From Bartonella harrusi (GTDB lineage: Bacteria; Pseudomonadota; Alphaproteobacteria; Rhizobiales; Rhizobiaceae), in NCBI RefSeq assembly GCF_024297065.1, contig NZ_CP101114.1, positions 434,001 through 498,000 of the forward strand: a stretch of 64,000 nucleotides of DNA, in the 5' to 3' direction. This document shows, piece by piece, positions 1 through 8,319 of the stretch. The notes under the pieces were generated by a model. The model did not search any database, was not told the DNA's origin, and worked only from the letters and a program-made list of their open reading frames with translations. Position 1 is the first letter of the stretch. Each line of letters begins with the position of its first letter. The translations under genes and the position numbers were made by a program.

Positions 1-169
1 AGCTGTTGATGAGATTATTGCCAAGAATTCTGATAAAGTTACACAAGTAAAACAAAAGCCTGCTTTAGTTGGTTGGTTTGTTGGACAAGTCATGAAGGCA
101 ACAGGGGGAAAGGCAAACCCTCAAGCTGTCAATAAACAGGTTAAGGAAAAACTTGGATTAGAAGATTAA
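1..169 (+). CDS. gatB: GatB C-terminus (partial): Asp/Glu-tRNA amidotransferase subunit B
   Basis: The window opens inside a gene; 56 codons remain before the TAA. The residues read as the helical tail (YqeY/GatB tRNA-binding domain) of GatB, with the ending [13 protein letters not shown], a glycine-rich GGKANPQ and [13 protein letters not shown]. GatB is the kinase/tRNA-binding subunit of GatCAB, which converts misacylated Glu-tRNA(Gln) or Asp-tRNA(Asn) to the amidated form in the cytoplasm. This fits an organism with two GltX enzymes, both of which are present further along this window. The start lies outside the window. A short AT-rich gap with no clear terminator separates it from the next gene. 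Confidence 0.85.
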   Translation, partial: AVDEIIAKNSDKVTQVKQKPALVGWFVGQVMKATGGKANPQAVNKQVKEKLGLED

Positions 170-344
170 GTTTTATGGAAGTGAAAAAAGTCCATAAATA
201 CAATATCTTATAGTTGATGGTTATAAATTAGCATTTCAAATGAAGCTGTGGTAGGTTTTCTGTAAGTAAAATTTTGTTTTCAACCATTTAAAAGTTACTA
301 TACGTTTTATTCTAACGATTAATTTCGTAACGATATGAGAAGAA

Positions 345-755
345 ATGAAAGAGAAGATGGCTAGTTTTTTGAAGCAAGTCTTCACGTGGTGGAGTGGAAA
401 TACTATAAACACACGCTTTTTTACGTGGCGCAAAGGTAAGCGCGTCGGGGAAGATCAGTTTGGCAACGTTTATTATGAGGGAGGCACGCATAAAGATGGT
501 TATTCGCGGCGTTGGGTAATCTATAAAGGTTATTCTGAAGCTTCTACTATTCCACCAGGTTGGCATGGCTGGATTCATCATCGCTGTGATAATCCTCCAA
601 CACAGGAGGATTATCAACCCCATGAATGGGAAAAGCCTCACATCGCTAATATGACAGGGACAAGTGATGCTTATCGTCCAAAGGGGGCTATTCCTTACGG
701 TGGTGAGCGCCCTTTGGTATCTGAAGATTATGATGCATGGTCGCCTAAGAGGTAA
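345..755 (+). CDS. NDUFA12-family complex I accessory protein
   Basis: This 136-residue protein matches the alphaproteobacterial homologues of mitochondrial complex I subunit NDUFA12 (B17.2): the order GEDQFGNVYYE, RRWVIYKGYSEAS, IPPGWHGWIHHR, then a proline-rich tail with PHIANMTGT and a final YDAWSPKR. In alphaproteobacteria it is an accessory or assembly subunit of NADH:quinone oxidoreductase at the inner-membrane arm. There is no signal peptide and no membrane helix. ATG 345 has a GAGAAG-like ribosome site just upstream; a second ATG at 357 (MASFLKQ) would also be acceptable. It is followed by a DUF2155 gene, a pairing common in Rhizobiales. Confidence 0.88.
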   Translation: MKEKMASFLKQVFTWWSGNTINTRFFTWRKGKRVGEDQFGNVYYEGGTHKDGYSRRWVIYKGYSEASTIPPGWHGWIHHRCDNPPTQEDYQPHEWEKPHIANMTGTSDAYRPKGAIPYGGERPLVSEDYDAWSPKR

Positions 756-845
756 AATATTTTGTTATATCTTATTAGTAAGAATTGTTTTTTATTTGCG
801 GTTTATTTGATATGAAGAGAGCTTTTTAGTGTTAGTGTTGAGACG

Positions 846-864
846 TTTTTTTTGTTTTTTTTTT
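846..864 (+). repeat. Homopolymer tract T8-G-T10 at the 5' end of the DUF2155 gene
   Basis: Eight T, one G and ten T run into ATG 866. No ribosome site lies between this tract and the ATG. Counting frames, loss of a single T would join TTG 838 to the downstream reading frame and give an N-terminus reading MRRFFCFFF then MQIVVVMSSVGGVQA, a normal Sec signal peptide. The tract may therefore lie inside the gene rather than before it. Confidence 0.6.
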
Positions 865-865
865 C

Positions 866-1222
866 ATGCAAATTGTAGTGGTTATGTCCTCTGTTGGTGG
901 GGTGCAGGCTGAGCGTATTAGCAATGGCATTGCTGTTTTTGCAGGTCTTGATAAAATTACCGGTCGGACTACGCGTTTTGAAGTTTTTCTCGGTAAAGTT
1001 TATCAATACGGTGCTTTACAGGTTATTCCACGCGCATGTTATACGAGTTCTAAGGATGAACCAACCCGCACGACAGGTTTTGTTGAAGTCAATGAAGTAA
1101 CACTCGATAAAAAAGTGCGGCGTATTTTTACAGGGTGGATGTTTGCAGATAGTCCTGGCCTCAATGCTGTAGAGCATCCTATTTATGATGTGTGGTTGAA
1201 GGATTGTAAACAGGATTCTTAA
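866..1222 (+). CDS. DUF2155 domain protein, exported; start uncertain
   Basis: The 118-residue reading frame has the DUF2155 pattern: ISNGIAVFAGLDKITGRTTRFEV near the N-terminus, then GALQVIPRACYTS, TTGFVEV and a C-terminal FTGWMFADSPGLNAVEHPIYDVWLKDC. The family is alphaproteobacterial, exported and of unknown biochemical role; it normally follows the NDUFA12-like gene as here. The N-terminus MQIVVVMSSVGGVQA ends in a plausible signal-peptidase site but lacks the positive n-region. ATG 866 has no Shine-Dalgarno and sits directly after a T10 run, with in-frame stops at 827, 833 and 839. The true start may be TTG 838 through slippage or a one-base frameshift. The domain call is fairly secure; the start is not. 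Confidence 0.78.
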   Translation: MQIVVVMSSVGGVQAERISNGIAVFAGLDKITGRTTRFEVFLGKVYQYGALQVIPRACYTSSKDEPTRTTGFVEVNEVTLDKKVRRIFTGWMFADSPGLNAVEHPIYDVWLKDCKQDS

Positions 1223-1819
1223 AAGCTGCTATTCAAATAATTTTTTGTATGAAATGATGCATTAAAAATTAACGTATTATTTTTTATCAATATTCGCTAA
1301 AGGTAGCTTTTAAAACTGTAAGGATAAGATATTGCAGTAAGGATTTTTTATGTTTTCACTTCTTTGACGAATAAGTTGTTTATTTTACGTTTATATGAAT
1401 TTTCGTGAGGACGCGAGCTATCGAATTGATAAACTATAAAATACTATTATTATACAAAAAAAACCAATGCATAGGGAGAATTTTGTTTCCTGTTGGGAAG
1501 CATTAAACGAATGAGCAGTCATGATATGGTTATTAATATCTAAAGATTTTAGCTGACTTGAATAGTTTTCATTGAAATTTAGTAGAGTGTTTTGTGGATG
1601 GTTTTCTTTATATCCGCTTTTAAGGACCTTGTATAAGATACAAGTGTTTTCACGGTGAAATATTTGGCGTTTAAGAGAGGAAATGAAAAAGATATTAAGT
1701 TTAAAAGTTCTTTACTCGTTAAACCAATATTTTTGAGCAAAGCACTGTGTCCCCTAGAAAGTATGGTTTGTACAGCATATTGATGTATAAAGATAAATAT
1801 TTTTACTTGTATCATAACC
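1223..1819. other. Non-coding AT-rich stretch
   Basis: No gene, RNA or clear terminator is visible here. Both strands give only short reading frames without family resemblance. It borders the decayed integrase unit to its right and is probably part of the same degraded region. Confidence 0.5.
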
Positions 1820-1927
1820 AAAAAAATATTGTAAAATTTTCTCACCTCATCTCAAGTAAAATCACTTGCTTACATATCACAAAGGGAGCTAGTGTGTGGG
1901 TAACAAACTCTAAAGAAAGGGGTAAAA
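1820..1927 (+). repeat. Degenerate integrase leader repeat, copy 1
   Basis: The stretch TCTCACCTCATCTCAAGTA, then TTGCTTACATATCACAAAGG, then GTGTGGGTAACAAACTCTAA and AAAGGGGTAAAAATA parallels the leaders near 23.8 kb, 48.8 kb and 49.6 kb. It lies immediately 5' of an integrase remnant in the same orientation. It is the second most degenerate of the six copies I can align by eye. Confidence 0.6.
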
Positions 1928-2225
1928 ATACCTCTTATGAATCGTTTAAATACAAGGGTTGTTGTAATATTAGCGATTGGCAAATAATATGATGGTGTCG
2001 GCGTGCTTCTTCTTCATAAGCGTAAAGGTGGTGGTGCTTAGTGAATTTACCAGTATACTATTTACGGGTGCCGTCATGAGATGGCTGAGGTGCCTTAAGA
2101 GATGTTTTTTTAACAAGTTCGTAAATGTGTAACACAATAATATTTTGTTTTACATGAAGGGCATGCCCCCATTAAAGAACATGACAAATAAAAGCATGAG
2201 GTTATGCCTAATCTCCATGATACGA
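1928..2225 (+). pseudogene. Decayed tyrosine-recombinase integrase, N-terminal part
   Basis: Read in one frame with stops, this gives PLMNRLNTRVVVILAIGK, then LLLHKRKGGGA, WIYQYTIYG, HEMAEVP and HAPIKEHDK. That is the Arm-DNA-binding (DUF4102) N-terminal domain of P4-type phage integrases. The original start codon is now ATA (1928, from MPLMNRL), and stops interrupt it at several points (for example after IGK, after GGGA and in EHDK). The matching, better preserved copies are the minus-strand ones at 18.5-19.3 kb and 48.9-49.6 kb. The catalytic domain is absent; the remnant runs up to the 5' end of the rhomboid gene. It is certainly not functional. Confidence 0.75.
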
Positions 2226-2237
2226 TGGACTTTTATA

Positions 2238-2963
2238 ATGAAAGATATTGATCACCAATATAAGAATGTTTTGTTTTTACCAAACCAACCTAGAGAGCCA
2301 TTGTTGAATGTTCCATTGATAATAGTTGCTTTGATAGCACTGTGTTTTGGTATTTATTTTGTTCAAGAGTATTTTTTTTCTGAGAAGCTCTATATTAAAA
2401 GTCTTGAATTTTTTTCATTTACACCAAGCCTCTTCAAGGCTGATCCTTTAACATTTTGTTATACTATTATTAGTTATTCCTTCATGCATGGTAGTTTGAA
2501 ACATATTACTATCAATATGGTTTGGCTTTTGGTTTTTGGATCTCCTTTAGTAAAGCTTTTTGGTAATTTACGTTTTTTGATTTTTTTGGGATTAACAGCA
2601 ACTTTCTCTGTGTTGACTTATTTTGTTGCTCATCCAGACAGTGTAATATCGCTTGTTGGTGCATCGGGCGCAATTTCTGGAATGATGGGCGCATTTGCCC
2701 GTTATGGTTTTCCTCAGGGCTATTGGGGAGGAAGTTTGCAGAGTGAAAGATTTTTAGGTCCTTTGTTGTCTATCAAACAAGCACTCTGTTCAAGGGATGT
2801 GCTTGTTTACATAACTATATGGCTGAGCGTTGATTTTATCATCGGCATTTCTTCTTTTCTGTTTGAAGAAGAGGGTATTTCAATAGCATGGGAGGCGCAT
2901 GTTGGTGGTTTTGTTTCAGGTTTTTTGTTGATTGGTTTTTTTGGTCTTTCACGGAAAAAATAA
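2238..2963 (+). CDS. Rhomboid-family intramembrane serine protease
   Basis: This six-helix membrane protein has rhomboid signatures: a GASGAISGMMGAF helix with catalytic serine at about residue 143 and EAHVGGFVSGF with catalytic histidine at about residue 221 (numbered from ATG 2238). Rhomboids cleave substrates within the inner membrane. An upstream in-frame start at 2145 adds 31 residues, but those codons overlap the integrase remnant in another frame and look like chance sequence; ATG 2238 (MKDIDHQYKN) gives about 241 residues and a natural N-terminus. Neither start has a strong ribosome site. It ends four bases from convergent rlmB. Natural substrate unknown. Confidence 0.88.
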   Translation: MKDIDHQYKNVLFLPNQPREPLLNVPLIIVALIALCFGIYFVQEYFFSEKLYIKSLEFFSFTPSLFKADPLTFCYTIISYSFMHGSLKHITINMVWLLVFGSPLVKLFGNLRFLIFLGLTATFSVLTYFVAHPDSVISLVGASGAISGMMGAFARYGFPQGYWGGSLQSERFLGPLLSIKQALCSRDVLVYITIWLSVDFIIGISSFLFEEEGISIAWEAHVGGFVSGFLLIGFFGLSRKK

Positions 2964-2967
2964 AACA

Positions 2968-3798
2968 CTATGGTCTAAGATATTTATGAGTCGCATAAAG
3001 TGCTATTGTTGCTGCGTTTGAAACATTTAATGATTTAATATTTCCAGGCATATCAAGACGGGCTAATGTATGGACGGTTTCGCGCGTTTTTTTACGTAAA
3101 CCTTTCCCTTCTGCTCCTAAAACAAGAGCAATTTTATTTCCTGTTAATATTGTTTCTAGAGGATATTTGCCTTCTGAATCGAGTCCAAAACTGCTAAAAC
3201 CTCCTTTATGAAGTTCTTGTAGTGCTTCGGCGAGATTTCCTACCGTGATATAATTAATCAGCTCTAAAGCTCCGGATGCGGCTTTAGCAAGAACTCCACT
3301 TTCTTGGGGGGAGTGACGACAAGTTGTGATAAGGGCTTGTGCTTTAAAGGCAACAGCAGAGCGCATAATAGCACCAACATTATGGGGGTCAGTAATTTGA
3401 TCCATTACGATGACAAGATCGGTATTTGTGAGTTCAGACAATTGGCATGGTTTGAGTGGGGCAGTTTCCACAACAATACCTTGATGTACTGCATCACTTC
3501 CAACAAGTGTATCAAGTTGTTTGGGGCAACAGAATGTAATAGGACAAGGTAAATCTGATTCGGGTATATTTAATCGTTTTAGAGCATTTGGTGTAACATA
3601 GAGACAACCAAAAATTCTTTTTGGGTTTTTTAAAGCAGCATGAACCGAATGGAGACCATAAAGGCGAATTTTCCCATCTTGTAAGGGAGCTACTGCTTTT
3701 TTTGGGGGGAGGGTAGATCGAGAAGGAGAGCCTTTTGTATCGCGATATCGGCGACGTAGACGAGCATAATGAGAATTTTTTGATATTTTTTCTTTCAT
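2968..3798 (-). CDS. rlmB: TrmH/SpoU-family rRNA 2'-O-methyltransferase (RlmB-like)
   Basis: The 276-residue protein has a basic N-terminal extension (many Arg/Lys to about residue 40), the SpoU substrate-binding domain starting IRLYGLHSVHAALKNP, and the SPOUT knot motifs DQITDPHNVGAIMRSA, LVLGAEGKGL and LNVSNAATIALY. RlmB methylates a guanosine ribose in 23S rRNA domain V using S-adenosylmethionine. It faces away from the tRNA-Tyr/tuf cluster. Assignment to RlmB rather than another TrmH paralogue rests on length, the N-terminal domain and its traditional position beside tRNA-Tyr in Rhizobiales; exact target base is inferred. Confidence 0.88.
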   Translation of the reverse strand: MKEKISKNSHYARLRRRYRDTKGSPSRSTLPPKKAVAPLQDGKIRLYGLHSVHAALKNPKRIFGCLYVTPNALKRLNIPESDLPCPITFCCPKQLDTLVGSDAVHQGIVVETAPLKPCQLSELTNTDLVIVMDQITDPHNVGAIMRSAVAFKAQALITTCRHSPQESGVLAKAASGALELINYITVGNLAEALQELHKGGFSSFGLDSEGKYPLETILTGNKIALVLGAEGKGLRKKTRETVHTLARLDMPGNIKSLNVSNAATIALYATHKYLRP

Positions 3799-3892
3799 AA
3801 TTTTTATAGCCTTTTAACAGCAGAAAGAGATAGAAAAAAGCTGTGATTTAAAATTATTAGCAGAAAATTTGTAAAGAATCATATTTATTCTG

Positions 3893-3921
3893 TTGACAGA
3901 TACGATGGTAATCGTCATAAC
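3893..3921 (+). promoter_or_regulatory. Candidate sigma-70 promoter for the tRNA-Tyr/tRNA-Gly/tuf unit
   Basis: TTGACA (3893-3898) is followed after 17 bases by CATAAC (3916-3921), about 80 bases upstream of tRNA-Tyr and between divergent rlmB and the tRNAs. The spacer contains the inverted repeat ACGAT-ggta-ATCGT (3902-3915). Confidence 0.5.
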
Positions 3922-4002
3922 CGCCTCGCAACCATTTTGAATTGAATAGGTGATCAATTTTGGTTGTAGTGATGCCTCATCGCGCGACTTTGCCGGTGTA
4001 AT

Positions 4003-4086
4003 GGAGGGGTGCCCGAGTGGTTAAAGGGGGCGGACTGTAAATCCGTTGCGTATGCTACGTTGGTTCGAATCCAACCCCCTCCACCA
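4003..4086 (+). tRNA. tRNA-Tyr (GTA)
   Basis: Acceptor GGAGGGG pairs with CCCCTCC (4076-4082), followed by A and encoded CCA. The anticodon loop CTGTAAA on a CGGA/TCCG stem gives anticodon GTA. A long variable arm (about TGCGTATGCTACG) makes it a class II tRNA, as expected for tyrosine. T loop TTCGAAT. Confidence 0.96.
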
Positions 4087-4119
4087 TTCATCGAAGGAGT
4101 GTTAGTAGATACGTGGTAT

Positions 4120-4193
4120 GCGGGTATAGCTCAATGGTAGAGCAGCAGCCTTCCAAGCTGAATATGCGGGTTCGATTCCCGCTACCCGCTCCA
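4120..4193 (+). tRNA. tRNA-Gly (TCC)
   Basis: Acceptor GCGGGTA pairs with TACCCGC (4183-4189), then T and encoded CCA. D loop TAGCTCAATGGTAGAGCA, anticodon loop CTTCCAA on an AGC/GCT-type stem (anticodon TCC), T arm GCGGG-TTCGATT-CCCGC. It is 33 bases after tRNA-Tyr and probably co-transcribed with it and tuf. Confidence 0.96.
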
Positions 4194-4392
4194 AACAGTT
4201 GCTGATGCCAAATAGTTGTGGATGATTGGGTTCATGGTTATGATGGGAGCTCTTTCCATCATAGATTTGGCGGTTTTTTCCGTCTAAGGGTTGTAGTGGT
4301 CAGATTTATGTGGCAATCTGGTTTAATTCAGTTTCGTATGACTGTTTCTAGGTGCTAACAGAACAAGAGAACAAAACAAGAGATTGATAGCG

Positions 4393-5568
4393 ATGGCAAA
4401 GAGCAAATTTGAACGTACGAAGCCGCATGTTAATATTGGTACGATTGGTCACGTTGACCATGGGAAGACCTCGTTGACAGCAGCAATTACGAAATATTTT
4501 GGTGAATTTAAAGCATATGACCAAATTGATGCGGCACCAGAGGAACGTGCCCGTGGAATTACCATTTCTACAGCGCATGTTGAGTATGAAACAGAGAAGA
4601 GGCACTATGCACACGTTGATTGCCCTGGTCACGCAGATTATGTGAAAAACATGATCACAGGAGCAGCACAGATGGATGGAGCGATTTTGGTTGTTTCTGC
4701 TGCTGATGGTCCAATGCCTCAAACACGTGAGCATATTCTTCTCGCACGCCAAGTTGGTGTTCCAGCGATTGTGGTTTTTCTAAATAAAGTTGATCAGGTT
4801 GATGATGCTGAGCTTTTGGAGCTTGTTGAGCTTGAAGTGCGTGAGCTGTTATCAAAATATGATTTTCCAGGAGATGAAATACCCATTGTGAAAGGTTCTG
4901 CATTGGCTGCTCTTGAAGATAAAGATAAAAGCATTGGTGAAGATGCGGTTCGTCTTTTGATGAGTGAAGTTGATAATTATATCCCTACACCGGAACGTCC
5001 TGTTGATCAGCCATTTTTGATGCCGATTGAGGATGTTTTTTCGATTTCGGGTCGTGGTACGGTTGTTACTGGTCGTGTTGAACGTGGTGTTATCAAGGTT
5101 GGGGAAGAAATTGAAATAATAGGGATTCGTCCTACATCTAAGACGACGGTTACAGGTGTTGAAATGTTCCGTAAGCTTTTAGATCAAGGGCAAGCAGGTG
5201 ATAATATTGGTGCACTGCTTCGTGGTGTTGATCGAGAAGGAATTGAGCGTGGTCAGGTTTTGGCGAAACCTGGTTCAGTTACACCACATACGCGTTTTAA
5301 GGCAGAGGCTTATATTTTAACGAAAGATGAAGGAGGCCGTCATACTCCGTTTTTTACGAATTATCGTCCGCAATTTTACTTCCGTACGACGGATGTGACA
5401 GGAATAGTGACGCTTCCAGAAGGAACAGAGATGGTTATGCCTGGCGATAATGTAGCGATGGATGTTTCTTTGATTGTTCCCATTGCGATGGAAGAGAAGC
5501 TTCGTTTTGCTATTCGTGAAGGCGGTCGTACTGTTGGCGCCGGTATCGTTTCTAAGATCATTGAATAA
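4393..5568 (+). CDS. tuf: Elongation factor Tu
   Basis: The 391-residue GTPase delivers aminoacyl-tRNA to the ribosomal A site. All G motifs are visible: GHVDHGKT (residues 19-26), RGITIST switch [18 protein letters not shown] and GSALAAL, followed by the two beta-barrel domains and a C-terminal [14 protein letters not shown]. The start is ATG 4393 ([12 protein letters not shown]); an in-frame TTG nine bases upstream is not used by the family. It sits between tRNA-Gly and tRNA-Trp, the same tRNA-tuf-secE-nusG layout as the tufB locus of other proteobacteria. A hairpin terminator follows. Confidence 0.98.
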   Translation: MAKSKFERTKPHVNIGTIGHVDHGKTSLTAAITKYFGEFKAYDQIDAAPEERARGITISTAHVEYETEKRHYAHVDCPGHADYVKNMITGAAQMDGAILVVSAADGPMPQTREHILLARQVGVPAIVVFLNKVDQVDDAELLELVELEVRELLSKYDFPGDEIPIVKGSALAALEDKDKSIGEDAVRLLMSEVDNYIPTPERPVDQPFLMPIEDVFSISGRGTVVTGRVERGVIKVGEEIEIIGIRPTSKTTVTGVEMFRKLLDQGQAGDNIGALLRGVDREGIERGQVLAKPGSVTPHTRFKAEAYILTKDEGGRHTPFFTNYRPQFYFRTTDVTGIVTLPEGTEMVMPGDNVAMDVSLIVPIAMEEKLRFAIREGGRTVGAGIVSKIIE

Positions 5569-5582
5569 GAGTGGTTGTTAAA

Positions 5583-5613
5583 AAAACGCCTTGTTCTTAA
5601 AAAGGCGTTTTAA
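5583..5613 (+). terminator. Rho-independent terminator after tuf
   Basis: AAAACGCCT (5583-5591) pairs with AGGCGTTTT (5603-5611) across an 11-base loop, 14 bases after the tuf stop. The T run is within the 3' arm, so it may be leaky towards tRNA-Trp, which starts 14 bases later. Confidence 0.8.
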
Positions 5614-5624
5614 TCTTGAGGGTT

Positions 5625-5700
<76 letters not shown>

Positions 5701-5910
5701 AATGGGAACAGCATTTTAGCTGTGAGGAGGTAGATTACTAAACTGCCTGCTTTGCTTTTTTTTCTATGGGGCTTGTTTTTTTGTTTATGAATCGGTATTG
5801 AATAGAAAATGAAGAAGTTGCATGAGGCTGGAGGTTAGCTTTTCGCATTTTTATCGTATTTATTTTGTTATATAAACACAAATAAGGCTAGAAAGAATAT
5901 AGTGTGACTG

Positions 5911-6123
5911 ATGGCATCTAGAACCAATCCAATAACCTTTTTAAAACAAGTCTATGCAGAAACAGTTAAGGTAAAATGGCCTACGCGTCGTGAGACTGTG
6001 ATCTCTACTGTTATGGTTTTGCTGGTTACAGCATTTGCTTCAGTTTTCTTTTTTATTGTCGATCAAGTGATGCATTTTAGTGTTTGGCGGGGTATTGATC
6101 TTCTAAAATATCTTTTTAGTTGA
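5911..6123 (+). CDS. secE: SecE preprotein translocase subunit
   Basis: A 70-residue single-pass inner-membrane protein: amphipathic N-terminal helix FLKQVYAETVKVKWPTRRET, the SecE hallmark VKWP, then one membrane helix VISTVMVLLVTAFASVFFFIVD. It clamps the two halves of SecY in the Sec channel. ATG 5911 is the only plausible start. It is preceded by about 210 bases after tRNA-Trp, presumably holding the secE-nusG promoter, and its stop overlaps the upstream edge of the nusG frame. Confidence 0.95.
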   Translation: MASRTNPITFLKQVYAETVKVKWPTRRETVISTVMVLLVTAFASVFFFIVDQVMHFSVWRGIDLLKYLFS

Positions 6124-6143
6124 GAATGCAAGGAAGTGTGACT

Positions 6144-6674
6144 GTGGCTGCTCGTTGGTATATTGTTCAAGCATATTCGAATTTTGAAAAGAAGGTAGCA
6201 GAAGCTATTGATAAGGAGGCGAAACAAAAAGGGCTTGATCATCTTTTTGAGAAGATTTTTGTTCCCACTGAGCGTGTTGTAGAAGTTCGTCGTGGCCGTA
6301 AAGTTGATACTGAGCGGAAATTTTTTCCAGGTTATGTTCTTGTTTGTGCTGAGTTGACAGATGATGTTTATCATCTCATTAAAAATACTCCTAAAGTAAC
6401 AGGCTTTTTAGGATCGGATTCACGTCCTGTTCCCATTTCTGAGCGAGAGGTTGAACAAATTCTAAAACAAGTTCAGGAGGGCGTTGAGTCTCCTAAATCT
6501 TCTGTATTGTTTGAGGTTGGAGAGCAGGTTCGTGTTGCTGATGGGCCTTTTGTTTCGTTTAATGGAATCGTTCAAGAGGTTGAAGAGGAGCGTTCTCGTC
6601 TTAAGGTGGAGGTGTTAATTTTTGGGCGTCCTACGCCTGTTGATTTAGAGTTTGGTCAGGTTGAAAAACTCTAA
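6144..6674 (+). CDS. nusG: NusG transcription elongation/antitermination factor
   Basis: The NGN domain starts AARWYIVQAYSNFEKKVAE and contains FFPGYVLV; the C-terminal KOW domain has GEQVRVADGPFVSFNGIVQEV. NusG binds RNA polymerase beta-prime and couples it to Rho or to ribosomal S10. The start chosen is GTG 6144, with AGGA at 6131-6134 nine bases before it, giving 176 residues, the usual family length. The same frame is open from TTG 6120 and ATG 6126, but those lack ribosome sites and would overlap secE. Co-transcribed with secE. Confidence 0.94.
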   Translation: MAARWYIVQAYSNFEKKVAEAIDKEAKQKGLDHLFEKIFVPTERVVEVRRGRKVDTERKFFPGYVLVCAELTDDVYHLIKNTPKVTGFLGSDSRPVPISEREVEQILKQVQEGVESPKSSVLFEVGEQVRVADGPFVSFNGIVQEVEEERSRLKVEVLIFGRPTPVDLEFGQVEKL

Positions 6675-6822
6675 TGAACTTAGAGTGGTTTTAATCACTA
6701 TGAGTAACTGGTGGGAGGTGATTTATGGCTTTTGTCGGCTTAATGATCCAGACCACTTAACTGCAGAGGGTAGCAGGCAAAATACGTTGTCGGCATACCG
6801 ATTAAATTGAAGGCAGATTGTT

Positions 6823-7251
6823 ATGGCAAAGAAAAGTATAGGACAGCTTAAGTTGCAGGTTCCTGCAGGTGCGGCTACTCCGTCTCCACCGATTGGCCCT
6901 GCTCTTGGTCAGCGTGGTATTAATATTATGGAATTCTGTAAGGCTTTTAATGCGGCTACGCAGGAAATGGAAAAAGGTGCACCCATTCCAGTCGTTATCA
7001 CTTATTACCAAGATAAATCTTTCACATTTTCTCTAAAGACACCTCCTGTATCGTTTTTTTTGAAGAAGGAAGCGAATTTGAAATCTGGTTCAAAAGAACC
7101 TGGTAAAGTGTCCGTAGGGAGCATCTCTCGTGATAAGATTCAGTTGATTGCGCAGGCAAAGATGAAGGATCTCAATGCAAATGACATTGAGGCAGCGATG
7201 CGCATGGTTGAAGGTTCGGCTCGCTCTATGGGCTTAGAAGTGGTGGGCTAA
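6823..7251 (+). CDS. rplK: 50S ribosomal protein L11
   Basis: The 142-residue protein has the L11 N-terminal signature [29 protein letters not shown] and the C-terminal rRNA-binding domain ending [20 protein letters not shown]. It binds the GTPase-associated region of 23S rRNA. The start ATG 6823 follows GAAGG with a 9-base gap. A 148-base leader after nusG includes a small hairpin AGTG-TTTTAAT-CACT near 6684, perhaps part of regulation. It is four bases from rplA. Confidence 0.97.
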   Translation: MAKKSIGQLKLQVPAGAATPSPPIGPALGQRGINIMEFCKAFNAATQEMEKGAPIPVVITYYQDKSFTFSLKTPPVSFFLKKEANLKSGSKEPGKVSVGSISRDKIQLIAQAKMKDLNANDIEAAMRMVEGSARSMGLEVVG

Positions 7252-7255
7252 TGTT

Positions 7256-7954
7256 ATGGCAAAAGTAGCAAAGAGAATAAAAAATATCCGGAAAGATATT
7301 AATTTTAATGAGCTTTACGCTTTAAAAGATGCAGTTTCGATGGTTAAAGAGCGTGCTGTTGCTAAGTTTGATGAAACAATTGAAGTTTCAATGAACTTAG
7401 GTGTTGATCCTCGTCATGCAGATCAAATGGTTCGTGGTGTTGCGCATTTACCTAATGGCACAGGGCGGAATATTCGTGTTGCTGTTTTTGCACGTGGGGA
7501 TAAGGCTAAGGAAGCGAAAGATGCTGGTGCTGACATCGTAGGGGCTGAAGATTTATTTGAGCGTATTAACGGTGGAATGGTTGATTTTGATCGTTGTATT
7601 GCAACGCCTGATATGATGCCTCTTGTTGGTCGTCTTGGTAAAATTCTTGGTCCACGCAGTTTAATGCCAAATCCTAAAGTTGGCACTGTCACACTTGATG
7701 TTGCGAGTGCGGTTAAGGCTTCTAAAGGTGGTGCTGTTGAGTTTCGTGTTGAAAAAGCTGGTATTGTCCATGCTGGTATAGGTAAGGCTTCTTTTGGTGT
7801 TGAGAAGATCGTAGAAAATATTAAAGCTTTTGCGAGTGCTGTTATTAAAGCTAAGCCACAAGGGGCAAAAGGTGAATATGTTAAACGTGTTGCCGTTTCT
7901 TCGACTATGGGGATTGGAATTAAAGTTGATCCAGCAACTGTTCGTTCAGAGTAG
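7256..7954 (+). CDS. rplA: 50S ribosomal protein L1
   Basis: The 232-residue L1 is identified by the order [35 protein letters not shown] and the closing [16 protein letters not shown]1 binds the mobile 23S rRNA stalk and in many bacteria represses its own rplKA message. Start ATG 7256 lies four bases after the rplK stop, so the two are translationally coupled. A 365-base leader separates it from rplJ. Confidence 0.97.
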   Translation: MAKVAKRIKNIRKDINFNELYALKDAVSMVKERAVAKFDETIEVSMNLGVDPRHADQMVRGVAHLPNGTGRNIRVAVFARGDKAKEAKDAGADIVGAEDLFERINGGMVDFDRCIATPDMMPLVGRLGKILGPRSLMPNPKVGTVTLDVASAVKASKGGAVEFRVEKAGIVHAGIGKASFGVEKIVENIKAFASAVIKAKPQGAKGEYVKRVAVSSTMGIGIKVDPATVRSE

Positions 7955-7989
7955 ATTTAGACGAATTGATAATTTTGTTTTGGGGCATG

Positions 7990-8310
7990 TGAATAACGGG
8001 GTTATGTTTTAAAGTGTCGATTTTTATCGGCATTGAGCTATCTAAGCTTTAACGAGCTTAGGGTATGTCGGAAGGAATTCCGAAATATCCTGTCCGAGAT
8101 TGTGGGTGATACTATTTGAAGTATCTTAATCGAAAAAACCCGCATGAGACTGGGGTAAGAACTGAGAGTTAAAAGACTTAAAGGGTTTGAGCCAAGGTTG
8201 CCTTTGATCGCTTTGCGTGAAAAAGGGGACAGGATCCTCATCGATGGCATAAAGTATTTTATGCTATCAAAGGTAACCAACAGGTTTTCAGAAGGAAAAC
8301 TGTTAAATGG
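7990..8310 (+). promoter_or_regulatory. rplJ leader (probable L10-L12 autoregulatory RNA)
   Basis: This non-coding stretch between rplA and rplJ is dense in potential RNA structure. Visible elements include AAGCT-TTAACG-AGCTT (about 8044-8059), GTCGGAA-GG-AATTCCGA (about 8069-8086), GCATAAA-GTAT-TTTATGC (8248-8265) and AACAG(G)TTTTC-loop-GAAAACTGTT (8279-8304), the last directly upstream of the rplJ ribosome site. L10 leaders that bind L10(L12)4 sit at this position in many bacteria; assignment here is by position and structure only. Confidence 0.6.
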
Positions 8311-8319
8311 AGAGAGACA

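Noticed and set aside
4348..4752. Long minus-strand open frame antisense to tuf
   Set aside because: Codon-bias shadow of tuf with no family resemblance; the same holds for antisense frames over rplA, rpoB, rpoC and rpsB.
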